DNA of 64,000 nt, from positions 3,348,001 to 3,412,000 of the forward strand of contig NZ_CP071597.1 of NCBI RefSeq assembly GCF_017357405.1. Direction: 5' to 3'. The stretch comes from Halomontanus rarus. Its GTDB lineage: Archaea > Halobacteriota > Halobacteria > Halobacteriales > Natrialbaceae. This document shows positions 17,477-26,636 of the stretch, in pieces; position 1 is the first letter of the stretch, and every line of letters begins with the position of its first letter. Made by a program: the position numbers and the translations under genes. The notes under the pieces were generated by a model. The model was not told the origin of the DNA. It did no database searches and was given only the letters and a program-made list of their open reading frames with translations.

Positions 17477-17695
17477 TTATCCGGTGATCCAGGACAGATA
17501 CCAGACGAGGAGTCCGCCGGCGACCACGCCGCCGAGCGTCGCCAGTCCCATGACCGTCGGAGAGGCGTCTCCCTGTAACGCGATCAAACCGCCCGAGAGA
17601 CCGACCAGCAGGACGAACCCGACTTTCAGTTGCGTCTGCCCGCCGTCGTCATCGTCACCGCGACCGGACGACCGGGGACGTCTCGAACCTGCCAT
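17477..17695 (-). CDS. Small two-helix membrane protein
   Basis: A 72-residue protein: a charged Arg/Asp-rich N-terminus, then two hydrophobic helices (about 24-41 and 48-69). It opens MAGSRRP at the Met encoded at 17695, four bases after the stop of the upstream NTF2-like gene, so the two are probably co-transcribed. No motif recognised; function unknown. Confidence 0.7.
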   Translation of the reverse strand: MAGSRRPRSSGRGDDDDGGQTQLKVGFVLLVGLSGGLIALQGDASPTVMGLATLGGVVAGGLLVWYLSWITG

Positions 17696-17699
17696 TCGA

Positions 17700-18134
17700 T
17701 TACAGCTCCTGGGGTGCGCTGACGTGCATCGAGTGGAACAGCCACTCGGAGTTTCGGGTCCGGTCCCGATCCTGACCCCCTCTCCCTCGGGCGAGCGTCC
17801 CGCTCCAGCGGGTCTCGAAGTGGTGGCGTTCGTCGTCTCCGCCGCCGTTTCCGTCTCCGCCCTCGTCACCACGGACGGTCCACTCGAGGGTCACTTCGTC
17901 GGCGAACCAGGCCAGTTCGTCGCGCTCCTCGACGGTGAGGCGGTGACTCTCGACGGTCCATTCTTCGGTGGTTTCCGTCTGTTCGCGCAGCGCGTCGCCG
18001 ACCTCGTCGCCGCCGAACAGCGACTCGCTGATCCCGAACTTGACGGCCGACTCGTCGTCGACGAAGAACGGATCCAGCGCCTCGCCGTTCCGGAGGGCGT
18101 CGTAGTAATCACGGACTGTCTCTTCGGCGCTCAT
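17700..18134 (-). CDS. NTF2/SnoaL-like small protein
   Basis: A 144-residue protein with the opening typical of the cone-shaped NTF2-like superfamily (MSAEETVRDYYDALRNGE), then alternating strand-like segments and a final WLFHSMHVS strand. A Gly/Asp-rich loop (about 92-105) interrupts the barrel. Members are varied ligand-binding proteins or enzymes; no active-site residues can be assigned here. It precedes the small membrane protein gene with a four-base gap. Confidence 0.75.
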   Translation of the reverse strand: MSAEETVRDYYDALRNGEALDPFFVDDESAVKFGISESLFGGDEVGDALREQTETTEEWTVESHRLTVEERDELAWFADEVTLEWTVRGDEGGDGNGGGDDERHHFETRWSGTLARGRGGQDRDRTRNSEWLFHSMHVSAPQEL

Positions 18135-18206
18135 GGCTGTGCAATCGAACTCGGCGAGTAAAGGCTCACTGAATGGGCGTGCGAGAGCGGAGAGCGAACC
18201 GGCCGA

Positions 18207-18764
18207 TCACATAAAGCCGCGGTCGACCTCGTCGGTCTCGATCAGGTCGTCGAGTTCCGACGAGAGGAGTTCCTCCGCCTCCTCGAACCGATCCGAGAGT
18301 TCCTCGAGTTCGTCGGGCCGATCGTACTGGTCGTACTCCATCGGGCCGAACGCGGGACTCTCGAGGGCGTCCATCATATCGTCGAACATATCGCCCGGTG
18401 TCGTCGGCGCGTCCGCGTGGGCTTTGACGACCTCCTCGAGTCTGGTCACTTGCTGTTTTGCGCGGTCCTCGTCGTCGGGCGGGGAGCGGACGGCGAAGCG
18501 ACCGCCCGCCTCCTCGCGTCGATTCGGCAGGAACGAGCCGATCTCGTCGTCGAGCTGTCGCGCGACCTGCGTCCCGACGCCGCGGACCTCGAAGGGATTC
18601 TTCGCGTAGGTCTTCAGGAAGAAGACGCCGGCGCGGGGATGCGCGAGGTACATGTCTTCGCCGACGCCGCCCGAGCGGTCGCCCGCGACCGCTCGCCAGT
18701 CGTCCGGGTCGACGTTTCGTTCGGTGACGTCCTCGAGTATGTCTTGCCACTCGCGAATCCGCAT
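18207..18764 (-). CDS. Conserved haloarchaeal hypothetical protein
   Basis: A soluble 185-residue protein. It contains a mixed alpha/beta N-terminal half (WQDILEDVTERNVDPDDWRAV, then MYLAHPRAGVFFLKTYAKNP) and a highly acidic helical C-terminus with coiled-coil potential (LEELSDRFEEAEELLSSELDDL). I do not recognise the family. It has no membrane segment or known catalytic motif. It diverges from the small membrane gene at 18903. Confidence 0.72.
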   Translation of the reverse strand: MRIREWQDILEDVTERNVDPDDWRAVAGDRSGGVGEDMYLAHPRAGVFFLKTYAKNPFEVRGVGTQVARQLDDEIGSFLPNRREEAGGRFAVRSPPDDEDRAKQQVTRLEEVVKAHADAPTTPGDMFDDMMDALESPAFGPMEYDQYDRPDELEELSDRFEEAEELLSSELDDLIETDEVDRGFM

Positions 18765-18902
18765 ACGCGGAGAATGCGAGGCCAGCAGAAAGAACGTATC
18801 GGTCGTGGCGAATGCCGTCGACGGTGACCGGACGGGCGTCGAACCAAAAGGGCTACGACGGGGGCCCCAACACGACAGGTAAGCGCTCACTGACCTCGAT
18901 CT

Positions 18903-19160
18903 ATGTCCACTCGAAACCGTCTCTCGTTCGCCGAACTGTTTCTCGCAACGCCCGTCACGAGTACGCTTCTGACGGTCGGCCCGCTCGTCCTGGCACTCGG
19001 TCAACTCGCGAACAGCTACGTCAACGGCTTCCCCCCACTCATCGCGGTCGGGTTCGCCCTCGCGATGGTCGCGTTCGCCGTCGTCGCGACGAGCCACCAC
19101 GCCGCCGAACACCGATTACGGCGACTCGAGGCGACCGTGACTCCGGGAGAGGGTCGGTAG
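18903..19160 (+). CDS. Small two-helix membrane protein
   Basis: An 85-residue protein with hydrophobic helices at about 18-37 (TSTLLTVGPLVLALGQLA) and 44-63 (PLIAVGFALAMVAFAVVAT), followed by a basic tail that suggests a cytoplasmic C-terminus. No family is recognised. It precedes the SHOCT-domain gene on the same strand by 120 bases. Confidence 0.72.
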   Translation: MSTRNRLSFAELFLATPVTSTLLTVGPLVLALGQLANSYVNGFPPLIAVGFALAMVAFAVVATSHHAAEHRLRRLEATVTPGEGR

Positions 19161-19280
19161 GCCGTCGATCACGCTCGAGTCTCGGAGGCGTTGTCCCCCG
19201 CAAACAGCTCGACGAGGTCGTCGTCCGAGAGATCCGTATCGAGAGAAACGCCTTTTGCCCCCTTCTTCGGAGAGTGTAGT

Positions 19281-19781
19281 ATGAACGACGGTCCGTCGAC
19301 GCGGTTTCGTGAGAACGCGACGGAGATCACGTCGACCGTGGTCACCGGGATCTGGCTCGCCGCGATGTTCACCGGCCAGTCGTGGTGGTTGGGCGCGTTG
19401 TTGTTCGGGTACATCGTCGTCGTGCCGATCGTCGCCCTGTTGTTCGGCGACGAGAGCGACAGGCGCGAGTGGTGGGACGACTGGTCGAGCGACGAATCGT
19501 GGGGGGAGTGGTGGGGCGAGTCCGAGCCAGCCGACGCCGGGAGAGACGAGACCGAGCCGACGACCGACAACCGCGACGCCCTCGAGACCCTCCGCGAGCG
19601 CTACGCCCGCGGCGAGTTGACCGACGAGCAGTTCGAGCGCAAACTCGAGCGGTTGCTCGAGACGGACACGCTCGAGAACGCCGACGAGTGGGTTCGCGAG
19701 AGTCGGGTCGAGCGCGAGCGTCGCGCGGGTCGCGATCATGCTCGTGATCGCGAGGACGAACGGGAGTACGAGTACCGGTAG
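19281..19781 (+). CDS. SHOCT-domain membrane protein
   Basis: A 166-residue protein. Two hydrophobic segments (about 20-36 and 38-55) are followed by a Trp/Asp-rich stretch (REWWDDWSS, GEWWGE) and a C-terminal SHOCT domain (about 99-128; LETLRERYARGELTDEQFERKL). SHOCT is a short oligomerisation module found at the ends of many membrane proteins. The tail is Arg/Glu-rich. Function unknown; haloarchaea carry many paralogs. Confidence 0.85.
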   Translation: MNDGPSTRFRENATEITSTVVTGIWLAAMFTGQSWWLGALLFGYIVVVPIVALLFGDESDRREWWDDWSSDESWGEWWGESEPADAGRDETEPTTDNRDALETLRERYARGELTDEQFERKLERLLETDTLENADEWVRESRVERERRAGRDHARDREDEREYEYR

Positions 19782-19934
19782 TGTGACCGACGGCGTCCTT
19801 TCGATCAGCTAGTACTATTCGCCCTCGAGACTGTGACTGCCGAACTTTCCCCGTCCGAGCGCTGAGCCAAAAACGAGACCGAACGGAGGCGACACCCTTA
19901 TTCGCTCGAGTCGACCAGTATAGCACGACGCGGA

Positions 19935-21596
19935 ATGAGCACCGAGACGCCGGATCCCACGGAAACCGAGGCTTTCGAGCAGGTCTGTGAGACGCTCGTC
20001 GACCGAATCCTCGCGGGCGAGATCGAGAAGGACGACGTCGAGAAAGCCAAACTCGAGGCCTGTTCGGAGCATTCAGCGCCGAAGGTGCCCAAGAACTCCG
20101 AGGTCCTCGACTACGCGCCCCAGGAGCGCCGCGAAGAACTCGAGGCGGTGCTCCAGCGCAAGCCCGTTCGCACGGCCTCGGGCGTCTCGCCGATCGCGAT
20201 CATGACCTCGCCGGAACGGTGCCCCCACGGGAAGTGTCTGTACTGCCCCGGCGGGCCCGACTCGGAGTTCTCCTCCTCGCAGAGTTACACCGGCGAGGAA
20301 CCCGCCGCCGCACGCGGTGTCCAGAACGATTACGACCCCTACGGGCAGGTCACCCTCCGTCTCGAGCAACTCCGGAAGATCGGCCACCCCGTCGACAAGG
20401 CCGAACTCATTTTGATGGGCGGGACGATGACCGCCCGCAGCCACGACTACCAGGAGTGGTTCGTCAAGCGGGCCTTAGAGGCGATGAACGACTACGACGT
20501 CGAGAAGGAACCCGAACCAGCCGAAGGCGTCAGCTTCGCGCAGGACCCCGAGGAGTACGAGTGGAAGTACCTGGAGGACGTGATCGCCGAGAACGAGACC
20601 GCAGACGTCCGAAACATCGGGACGACCTTCGAGACCAAACCCGACTGGTGCGACCCCGAGCAGATCGACCGGATGCTCGACCTCGGCGGGACGAAAGTCG
20701 AGGTCGGCGTCCAGACAACCTACGAGCGGATCAACCGCGAGATGCACCGCGGTCACGGCGCCCAGGCGTCGATCGACGCCAACCGCCGCCTCCGGGACTC
20801 GGCGTTCAAGGTCGGCTTCCACATGATGCCCGGCCAGCCCGGGATGTCGAAGGAGATGTGTCTCGAGGACTTCCGGGAACTCTTCGAGAACGAGCAGTGG
20901 CGCCCCGACTACCTGAAGATCTACCCGACGCTGATCGTCCGCGGAACGGCGACCTACGACTGGTGGCACCAGGGCGAGTACGATCCGCTGACGAACGAGG
21001 AGGCCGCCGAACTCGTCGCGGAGATCAAGTCGATGATTCCCCGTTACACGCGACTCCAGCGGGTCCAGCGGGACATTCCGGCGGACTTCATCGACGCCGG
21101 CGTCTGGAAGTCGAACCTGCGCCAGCTGGCCCGACAGCGGATGGACGACCACGGCTGGACCTGCGAGTGCGTCCGCTGTCGCGAGGCCGGGATGAACGAC
21201 GAGGAACCCGAGAACGTCGAGCTCGACGTGATGACCTACGAGGTCTGTGGCGGCACGGAGCACTTCATCTCCTTCGAGGACTTCGAGAAGGACCTCCTGG
21301 TCGGGTTCTGCCGACTCCGGTTCCCGAACGACCCTGTCCGGCCGGAACTCGAGAACGCCGCGCTCGTGCGCGAACTCCACGTCTACGGGACCGAAGTCGC
21401 GATGGGTGAGGAGGGCGACAGCGGCCAGCACCAACACAGCGGTTACGGCCGGCGACTCATGGCCCGCGCCGAGAAACTCGCGGCCGACGCCGGCTACGAC
21501 AAACTGAGCGTCATCTCCGGGATCGGCGCTCGAGCGTACTACCGGAACAAACTCGGCTACCATCAGGACGGACCGTACGTGAGCAAGCGACTGTGA
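19935..21596 (+). CDS. elp3: Elp3: radical SAM / acetyltransferase for tRNA U34 modification
   Basis: Elp3 installs carboxymethyl on the wobble uridine (U34) of tRNAs. The 553-residue protein has the N-terminal Elp3 helix, a radical-SAM core with cluster motif CPHGKCLYC (about 98-106) and a long SPASM-like middle with further Cys (CECVRC about 413). The C-terminal GNAT domain contains HQHSGYGRRLM (about 497) for acetyl-CoA binding. The length is normal and both domains are complete. It is transcribed alone and lies a few kilobases from RqcH and pelota, so several translation-quality genes sit in one neighbourhood. Confidence 0.96.
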   Translation: MSTETPDPTETEAFEQVCETLVDRILAGEIEKDDVEKAKLEACSEHSAPKVPKNSEVLDYAPQERREELEAVLQRKPVRTASGVSPIAIMTSPERCPHGKCLYCPGGPDSEFSSSQSYTGEEPAAARGVQNDYDPYGQVTLRLEQLRKIGHPVDKAELILMGGTMTARSHDYQEWFVKRALEAMNDYDVEKEPEPAEGVSFAQDPEEYEWKYLEDVIAENETADVRNIGTTFETKPDWCDPEQIDRMLDLGGTKVEVGVQTTYERINREMHRGHGAQASIDANRRLRDSAFKVGFHMMPGQPGMSKEMCLEDFRELFENEQWRPDYLKIYPTLIVRGTATYDWWHQGEYDPLTNEEAAELVAEIKSMIPRYTRLQRVQRDIPADFIDAGVWKSNLRQLARQRMDDHGWTCECVRCREAGMNDEEPENVELDVMTYEVCGGTEHFISFEDFEKDLLVGFCRLRFPNDPVRPELENAALVRELHVYGTEVAMGEEGDSGQHQHSGYGRRLMARAEKLAADAGYDKLSVISGIGARAYYRNKLGYHQDGPYVSKRL

Positions 21597-21915
21597 GGCC
21601 CCGCGAACGGTAGTAGTGACGCTACCTCCCAGAGAGGAGACGCTCCGACATCCGAAAATTTATCATCCACATTCGAGAATTAAAGGCTGCCGACGTCTGT
21701 CGGCACTGCTGTCGGAACCCCCCACGACGACAGCGGATTCGAGTTTGACGTCTCGATCCTGATCGAGTACTCGCCGTAGCCCACTACGCGATCCCCCTCT
21801 GCGTCTGGGACCCCTGCGGCGAGTATCCGATCGAAGACGAAATCACCGTTTTCGGAGTCCCCGAGTGCGGAACGGCTGCTCGAACAGCCTCGTGCGGGCA
21901 ACGTCTATCGGTTCG
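21597..21915. other. Intergenic region with possible gene remnant
   Basis: 319 bases between elp3 and the response-regulator gene. A/T-rich patches occur at 21655-21690. On the minus strand, 21680-21901 reads as a plausible C-terminal protein fragment (GDFVFDRILAAGVPDAEGDR, then GEYSIRIETSNSNP) with no credible start codon, so it may be the tail of a lost gene. I cannot name its family. Confidence 0.3.
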
Positions 21916-23121
21916 TCACTGGTTCCTCTCGTCTGTTCGCCTGTCCGAGACGTGAACGACGCCGAAGGCGTCCGACGCGAGTTGCGTATCCTCGAACGGC
22001 CGAAGCTCGAGTCGCGCCTCGAGCGGGGACTCACTCGTCCGCAGGCGCAGCGTGCGGTCGATCGAAGACCGGGGAGTGTCGGACGCGGTCGGAGAGACGG
22101 CCGCCTCGAGTGCTCCGAGCGTGTCGTCGTCGGTCGACTCGTCGACGATCGCCGTCCAGGGTTGTCCGGTCAGTACGCTTCGGTCGGTGCCGACCGTCGC
22201 GGCGAGTCCGCGGGTCACGTCGACGATCCTGCCGTCGTCGACCACGAGCGCTCCGTCGGCGAGCGACTCGACGATCGTCTCGAAGCGTCGGCGAGTGCGT
22301 TCGGCCTGCCGTTGGTCGGTCAGGTCCCGTAGAATGACCTGGACGGCCGACTCCCCGTCGAACCTGATGGGTGTTCCGATCGCCTCGACGGGGCGTTTGT
22401 CCGCCGGTGTCGTAGCCGGGGAATTGGATTCGGATTCGGATTCGGACTCGGACTCGGTTCCGGCCTCGACTTCGAGGTCGAACTCGATCCATCGTTGGGG
22501 CGTCTCGCCACACTCCGCTCGCTCGAGTCGGTCGGCGATCCGGTCCCGGTCGTCCGGCGCGACGAACGAGAGGATCGCTCGCCCCTCGAGGTCCTCGGGA
22601 GACGCGTCGACGATCGCCGCAGCGGCATCGTTCACGTAGCGGAGCCGTCTCTCGCGGTGGACGGCGATACCGATCGGGAGGCGGTCGACGAGGCGTCGAT
22701 ACCGCTGTTCGCTTTCGGTCTGTGCGGTCCGCGCCCGCCGGCGATCGACGGCGTTTTCGATGCGGTTGGCGAGCATCGTGTACTGTTCTGTCCCCGGCTG
22801 TTTCTGGAGGTAATCAGTGACGCCGGCGGAGATTGCTTCACTGGCGATCTCCTCGCTTCCCTTCCCCGTAAAGAGGATGAACGGCAGGTCGTGGCCCTCG
22901 CCTCGAACGGTCTCGAGGAACTCGAGGCCGTCGAGTTCGGGCATCTCGTAGTCGCTGACGATACAGTCGACCGTCCCGTCCGTGACCCGTGCCATCGCAT
23001 CGGGTGCGCTCGTCGCGGTCGTGACGGTGATTTCCTCGTGTTCGCGCTCCAGAAACGTCGCTGTCAGGTCCAGCAGCGCCGGATCGTCGTCGACGTGCAG
23101 AACCGAAATCCCCCCGGACAT
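21916..23121 (-). CDS. Response regulator with PAS domains (no kinase)
   Basis: A 401-residue signalling protein. Residues 1-120 are a CheY-like receiver: VLHVDDDP (acid pocket), VSDYEMPELDG (phospho-acceptor Asp about 54) and FTGKGSEE with a conserved Lys. One clear PAS domain follows (about 140-280; RYRRLVDRLPIGIAVHRERRL), then a second PAS-like domain (about 285-395). No HisKA/HATPase or HTH domain follows, so it may act through a partner kinase or regulator. A run of Glu-Ser repeats sits within the first PAS domain. Start ATG at 23121; the receiver begins five residues in. Confidence 0.9.
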   Translation of the reverse strand: MSGGISVLHVDDDPALLDLTATFLEREHEEITVTTATSAPDAMARVTDGTVDCIVSDYEMPELDGLEFLETVRGEGHDLPFILFTGKGSEEIASEAISAGVTDYLQKQPGTEQYTMLANRIENAVDRRRARTAQTESEQRYRRLVDRLPIGIAVHRERRLRYVNDAAAAIVDASPEDLEGRAILSFVAPDDRDRIADRLERAECGETPQRWIEFDLEVEAGTESESESESESNSPATTPADKRPVEAIGTPIRFDGESAVQVILRDLTDQRQAERTRRRFETIVESLADGALVVDDGRIVDVTRGLAATVGTDRSVLTGQPWTAIVDESTDDDTLGALEAAVSPTASDTPRSSIDRTLRLRTSESPLEARLELRPFEDTQLASDAFGVVHVSDRRTDERNQ

Positions 23122-23221
23122 AATCGATACCAGCGCGTCGGGAACCCAAATAGCTATTGCCACTGGACATACACGTGCGAAGATATATCACTATCGCGGC
23201 TATTCGGCGAGGATCAGACCG

Positions 23222-23560
23222 CTAGCACGGTATCGACGACGAGCGTGACCGTGAACCGCAGACGAACGTCGCCGTCGCGATGTCGGCGTCGCCATGGCCG
23301 TGACTCGAGGGGATGAGTTTCCGGAAGACGACGGCGATCATCGCGTTCGCCAGCACGCCGGCGCCGACCTCGTACGGCGACCCCAGTTCGGGCTCGGGGA
23401 CGAGCGCGAAGACGCCGGCGCCGACCACGACCCTAGCGGCGAGGCCGAGCGACCCGTCGTAGATGCGGTGGCTTACCAGCGTCGGGAGCGCGCCGAGACC
23501 GGTCGCACACCCCGCGGGCAGCGTGACGCCCACCACCTCGAGTCGCGTGTCCAGTACGAC
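23222..23560 (-). pseudogene. Remnant of a ZIP-family metal transporter
   Basis: On the minus strand, a frame from about 23560 reads VVGVTLPAGCATGLGALP, TLVSHRIYDGSLGLAA, ALVPEPELGSPYEV and later FRKLIPSSHGHGD. These match the start of haloarchaeal ZIP-type transporters (GLGALPTLV, His-rich loop). No start codon lies at the right place, expected residues are missing after SHRI, and the frame ends at 23222 after about 110 recognisable residues where the family needs about 250. It looks like a decayed N-terminal fragment. Family assignment is from memory. Confidence 0.55.
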
Positions 23561-23672
23561 CCGGTCTCGAGTCCGTCGCCTAAAGGTACTGCATCGGCGG
23601 TCTCGATGCGCTCTGCTGGCGCCGGCTCTGCCAGAGCGACACGCCTTTTTGATCGGACCGGGCAGTGTACGT

Positions 23673-25859
23673 ATGGATCCAAAGCGGGAACTCACCAGCG
23701 TCGACCTCGCCGCCCTCGTCCGGGAGCTCGGGACCTACGAGGGATCGAAGGTCGACAAGGCCTACCTCTACGGCGACGATCTCCTGCGGCTGAAGATGCG
23801 CGACTTCGATCGCGGACGCGTCGAACTGTTGGTCGAAGTCGGCGAGCGCAAACGCGCACACACGATCGCTCCCGAGCGCGTCCCCGACGCTCCCGGCCGG
23901 CCGCCGCAGTTCGCGATGATGCTCCGGAACCGACTCTCCGGGGCCGACTTCGCCGGCGTCGAACAGTACGAGTTCGACCGCATCCTCGAGTTCGTCTTCG
24001 AGCGCGAGGACGGAGTGACGAGAATCATTGCCGAGCTGTTCGGACAGGGCAACATCGCGATCACCGACGGCGAGTACGAGGTCATCGACTGCCTCGAGAC
24101 CGTCCGCCTGAAGTCCCGGACGGTCGTTCCCGGCTCCCGTTACGAGTTCCCCGACTCGCGGCTCAACCCGCTGACCGTCTCGCGGGAGGCCTTCGACCAC
24201 GAGATGGACGACTCCGACACGGACGTCGTGCGCACGCTGGCGACCCAGCTCAACTTCGGGGGGCTCTACGCCGAGGAACTCTGTACTCGCGCGGGCGTCG
24301 AGAAAGCGATGGACATCGAGGACGCCGGTGAGGAGGAGTACGATCGCCTCTACGAGGCGATCGACCGACTCGCGATCGATCTCCGAAACGGGAACCTCGA
24401 GCCGCGTCTCTATCTCGAGGGTGGAGACGACGGCGACGATGGCGACGACGGCGAAGACGGGGACGACAACGATGCGGAGGACGAGACTGACACCCCGACT
24501 CGCGTCGTCGACGTCACTCCCTTCCCGCTCGAGGAGCGGACCGCACTCGCCACGGAGCCGTTCGAGACGTTCACGGCGGCGCTCGACGACTACTTCTTCC
24601 GACTCGACCTTTCCGATTCCGACGCCGAGTCGGACCCGACAGACCAGACGCCGGACTTCGAGGAACAGATCGCCAAACACCAGCGGATCATCGACCAGCA
24701 GGAGGGAGCGATCGAGGGGTTCGAGCAGCAGGCCGAGGCCGAACGCGAGCGGGCCGAGTTGCTGTACGCCAATTACGGGTTGGTCGACGACATCCTCTCG
24801 ACGGTCCAGCGCGCCCGCGAGGGGGACACGCCGTGGGACGAGATCGCCGCGCGATTCGAGGAGGGCAAAGAGCAGGGTATCGAGGCCGCCGAGGCCGTCG
24901 TCGACGTCGACGGGAGCGAGGGAATCGTCACCGTCGAGATCGACGGCGAACACGTCCCGCTCGTCGCGGCCGACGGCGTCGAGAAGAACGCCGACCGCCT
25001 CTACACCGAGGCCAAACGCATCGCCGAAAAGAAAGAGGGTGCGCTGGCGGCGATCGAGGACACCCGCGAGGAACTCGCCGAGATCGAGCGTCGACGCGAC
25101 GAGTGGGAAGCCGACGACGGGAGCGACGAGGACGAGGCCGAGGACGAAGACGACGGGCCCAAACGCGACTGGCTCGCCGAATCCTCGGTTCCGATTCGAA
25201 CGAACGAACAGTGGTACGAGCGCTTCCGGTGGTTCCACACCAGCGACGACTTCCTCGTCATCGGCGGACGCAACGCCGACCAGAACGAGGAGTTAGTGAA
25301 GAAGTACGTCGAGCGCGGCGACAAGGTCCTCCACACTCAAGCCCACGGCGGTCCCGTCACGGTGCTGAAAGCGACCGATCCCAGCGAGGCGTCCTCGAGC
25401 GACATCGAGATTCCCGACTCGAGCATCGAGGAGGCCGCCCAGTTCGCCGTCTCCTACTCGTCGGTCTGGAAGGACGGCCGGTACGCGGGCGACGTCTACG
25501 TCGTCGAGTCCGATCAGGTCTCGAAGACCCCCGAGAGCGGCGAGTACTTAGAGAAGGGAGGATTCGCGGTTCGCGGCGACCGGACCTACCTGGACGATAC
25601 GCCGGTAGGCGTCGCCGTCGGGATCCAGTGTGAACCCTACACTCGCGTCATCGGCGGCCCGCCGTCGGCCGTCGAGGGCGAGGCGGTGACGACGATCCGG
25701 GTCGAACCCGGCCGGTTCGCACAGGCCGACGCCGCAAAGCGGATCTACCGCCGGCTGCGCGAGCGGTTCACCGACGAGTCGTTCGTCCGCAAGATCGCCA
25801 GCCCCGATCGGATCCAGCACTTCCTCCCGCCGGGTGGGAGCCGGCTCGCCGACGACTGA
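23673..25859 (+). CDS. rqcH: Ribosome rescue protein RqcH (NEMF/Rqc2 family)
   Basis: RqcH binds obstructed large ribosomal subunits carrying peptidyl-tRNA and, in bacteria and eukaryotes, adds C-terminal tails that mark stalled chains for degradation. The 728-residue protein has an NFACT-N domain (about 1-190; LTSVDLAALVRELG opening and FAMMLRNRL), helical middle coiled coils (about 320-500) and the NFACT-R domain (about 510-640; WYERFRWFHTSDDFLVIGGRN, then HTQAHGGP). An acidic Asp/Gly repeat tract (about 251-270) interrupts it. The ATG at 23673 gives the family start (MDPKRELTSVD). Pelota, another rescue factor, is two genes downstream. Confidence 0.95.
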   Translation: MDPKRELTSVDLAALVRELGTYEGSKVDKAYLYGDDLLRLKMRDFDRGRVELLVEVGERKRAHTIAPERVPDAPGRPPQFAMMLRNRLSGADFAGVEQYEFDRILEFVFEREDGVTRIIAELFGQGNIAITDGEYEVIDCLETVRLKSRTVVPGSRYEFPDSRLNPLTVSREAFDHEMDDSDTDVVRTLATQLNFGGLYAEELCTRAGVEKAMDIEDAGEEEYDRLYEAIDRLAIDLRNGNLEPRLYLEGGDDGDDGDDGEDGDDNDAEDETDTPTRVVDVTPFPLEERTALATEPFETFTAALDDYFFRLDLSDSDAESDPTDQTPDFEEQIAKHQRIIDQQEGAIEGFEQQAEAERERAELLYANYGLVDDILSTVQRAREGDTPWDEIAARFEEGKEQGIEAAEAVVDVDGSEGIVTVEIDGEHVPLVAADGVEKNADRLYTEAKRIAEKKEGALAAIEDTREELAEIERRRDEWEADDGSDEDEAEDEDDGPKRDWLAESSVPIRTNEQWYERFRWFHTSDDFLVIGGRNADQNEELVKKYVERGDKVLHTQAHGGPVTVLKATDPSEASSSDIEIPDSSIEEAAQFAVSYSSVWKDGRYAGDVYVVESDQVSKTPESGEYLEKGGFAVRGDRTYLDDTPVGVAVGIQCEPYTRVIGGPPSAVEGEAVTTIRVEPGRFAQADAAKRIYRRLRERFTDESFVRKIASPDRIQHFLPPGGSRLADD

Positions 25860-26033
25860 CTTTCGCGAGAGGTCCGCAACGGGACGGCGACCGTCGATCA
25901 GTGTCCGCCGATTCGATTCGGCCGATGCATCCGTTCCGTTGTTGCTCTGTTATCATTCCACACGCGGAGGTCGAGACAGAAATACTCATGACCCGCTGTC
26001 GGCTATCCTCGACCGAGAGGTGACACTCACGAC

Positions 26034-26237
26034 ATGTCTGCTATAGCACTGATCGGTGCGTTCCTGCCAGTCGAGCCGACCGTCGCGATCACTGCGGTCG
26101 TCGTCCTCGCAGGACTCGCGTTCATCGCGTTCATGATCTATCTCGCGTTCGGACTGTCCGTCCCGTCGAAACAGTCGACGGGCACCGACGGTTCGACCGA
26201 CGCGACGGCCGCACTCGAGGCACAGGAAACCGACTGA
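26034..26237 (+). CDS. Small single-helix membrane protein
   Basis: A 67-residue protein with one or two hydrophobic segments (about 4-12 and 17-42; TVAITAVVVLAGLAFIAFMIY) and a Thr/Asp-rich soluble tail. No named family. It lies between rqcH and pelota on the same strand, 174 bases after rqcH, but has a large gap (399 bases) before pelota. Confidence 0.72.
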   Translation: MSAIALIGAFLPVEPTVAITAVVVLAGLAFIAFMIYLAFGLSVPSKQSTGTDGSTDATAALEAQETD

Positions 26238-26636
26238 TCGGTTCGATCCTGGTCGTTCGTTTCTCTTCCGGTCGTTCGATACTGGTCGATGTATTCTGAA
26301 CTCGTCGGGGAGTCACGACCGCCTCGTTCGGGGACGACTGGCCCAAATAGTTTTGGCTTGAATCTTTTGCCGTATGTTCCCCTTAGATTGAATTACCGCT
26401 GACACCCCCACTGGACCTGGAACGCTCAGCGGTAGTTCGCCCCATTCGTCACAGAGGCACCCCGACGGATTAGCGTCCCCTCTCCAGACATCATGGGTGG
26501 CGAGAGTCGGTCTCCCCCGTCCGACTCCTCGCTTCGCTCCTGCTCTCTTCGACTCTGACACCGACATCGACTCCAAGCAGCACCGCCGTCCCGACGTTCC
26601 GTCACGCACTTACTCCTCCCCCGGAAATAGCTACGC
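26238..26636. other. Intergenic leader region of pelota with inverted repeat
   Basis: 399 bases without a gene. A/T-rich patches at 26345-26394 could hold a promoter. A perfect 9-base inverted repeat, TACCGCTGA at 26394-26402 and TCAGCGGTA at 26426-26434 with a 23-base loop, is the only marked structure. Confidence 0.5.
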
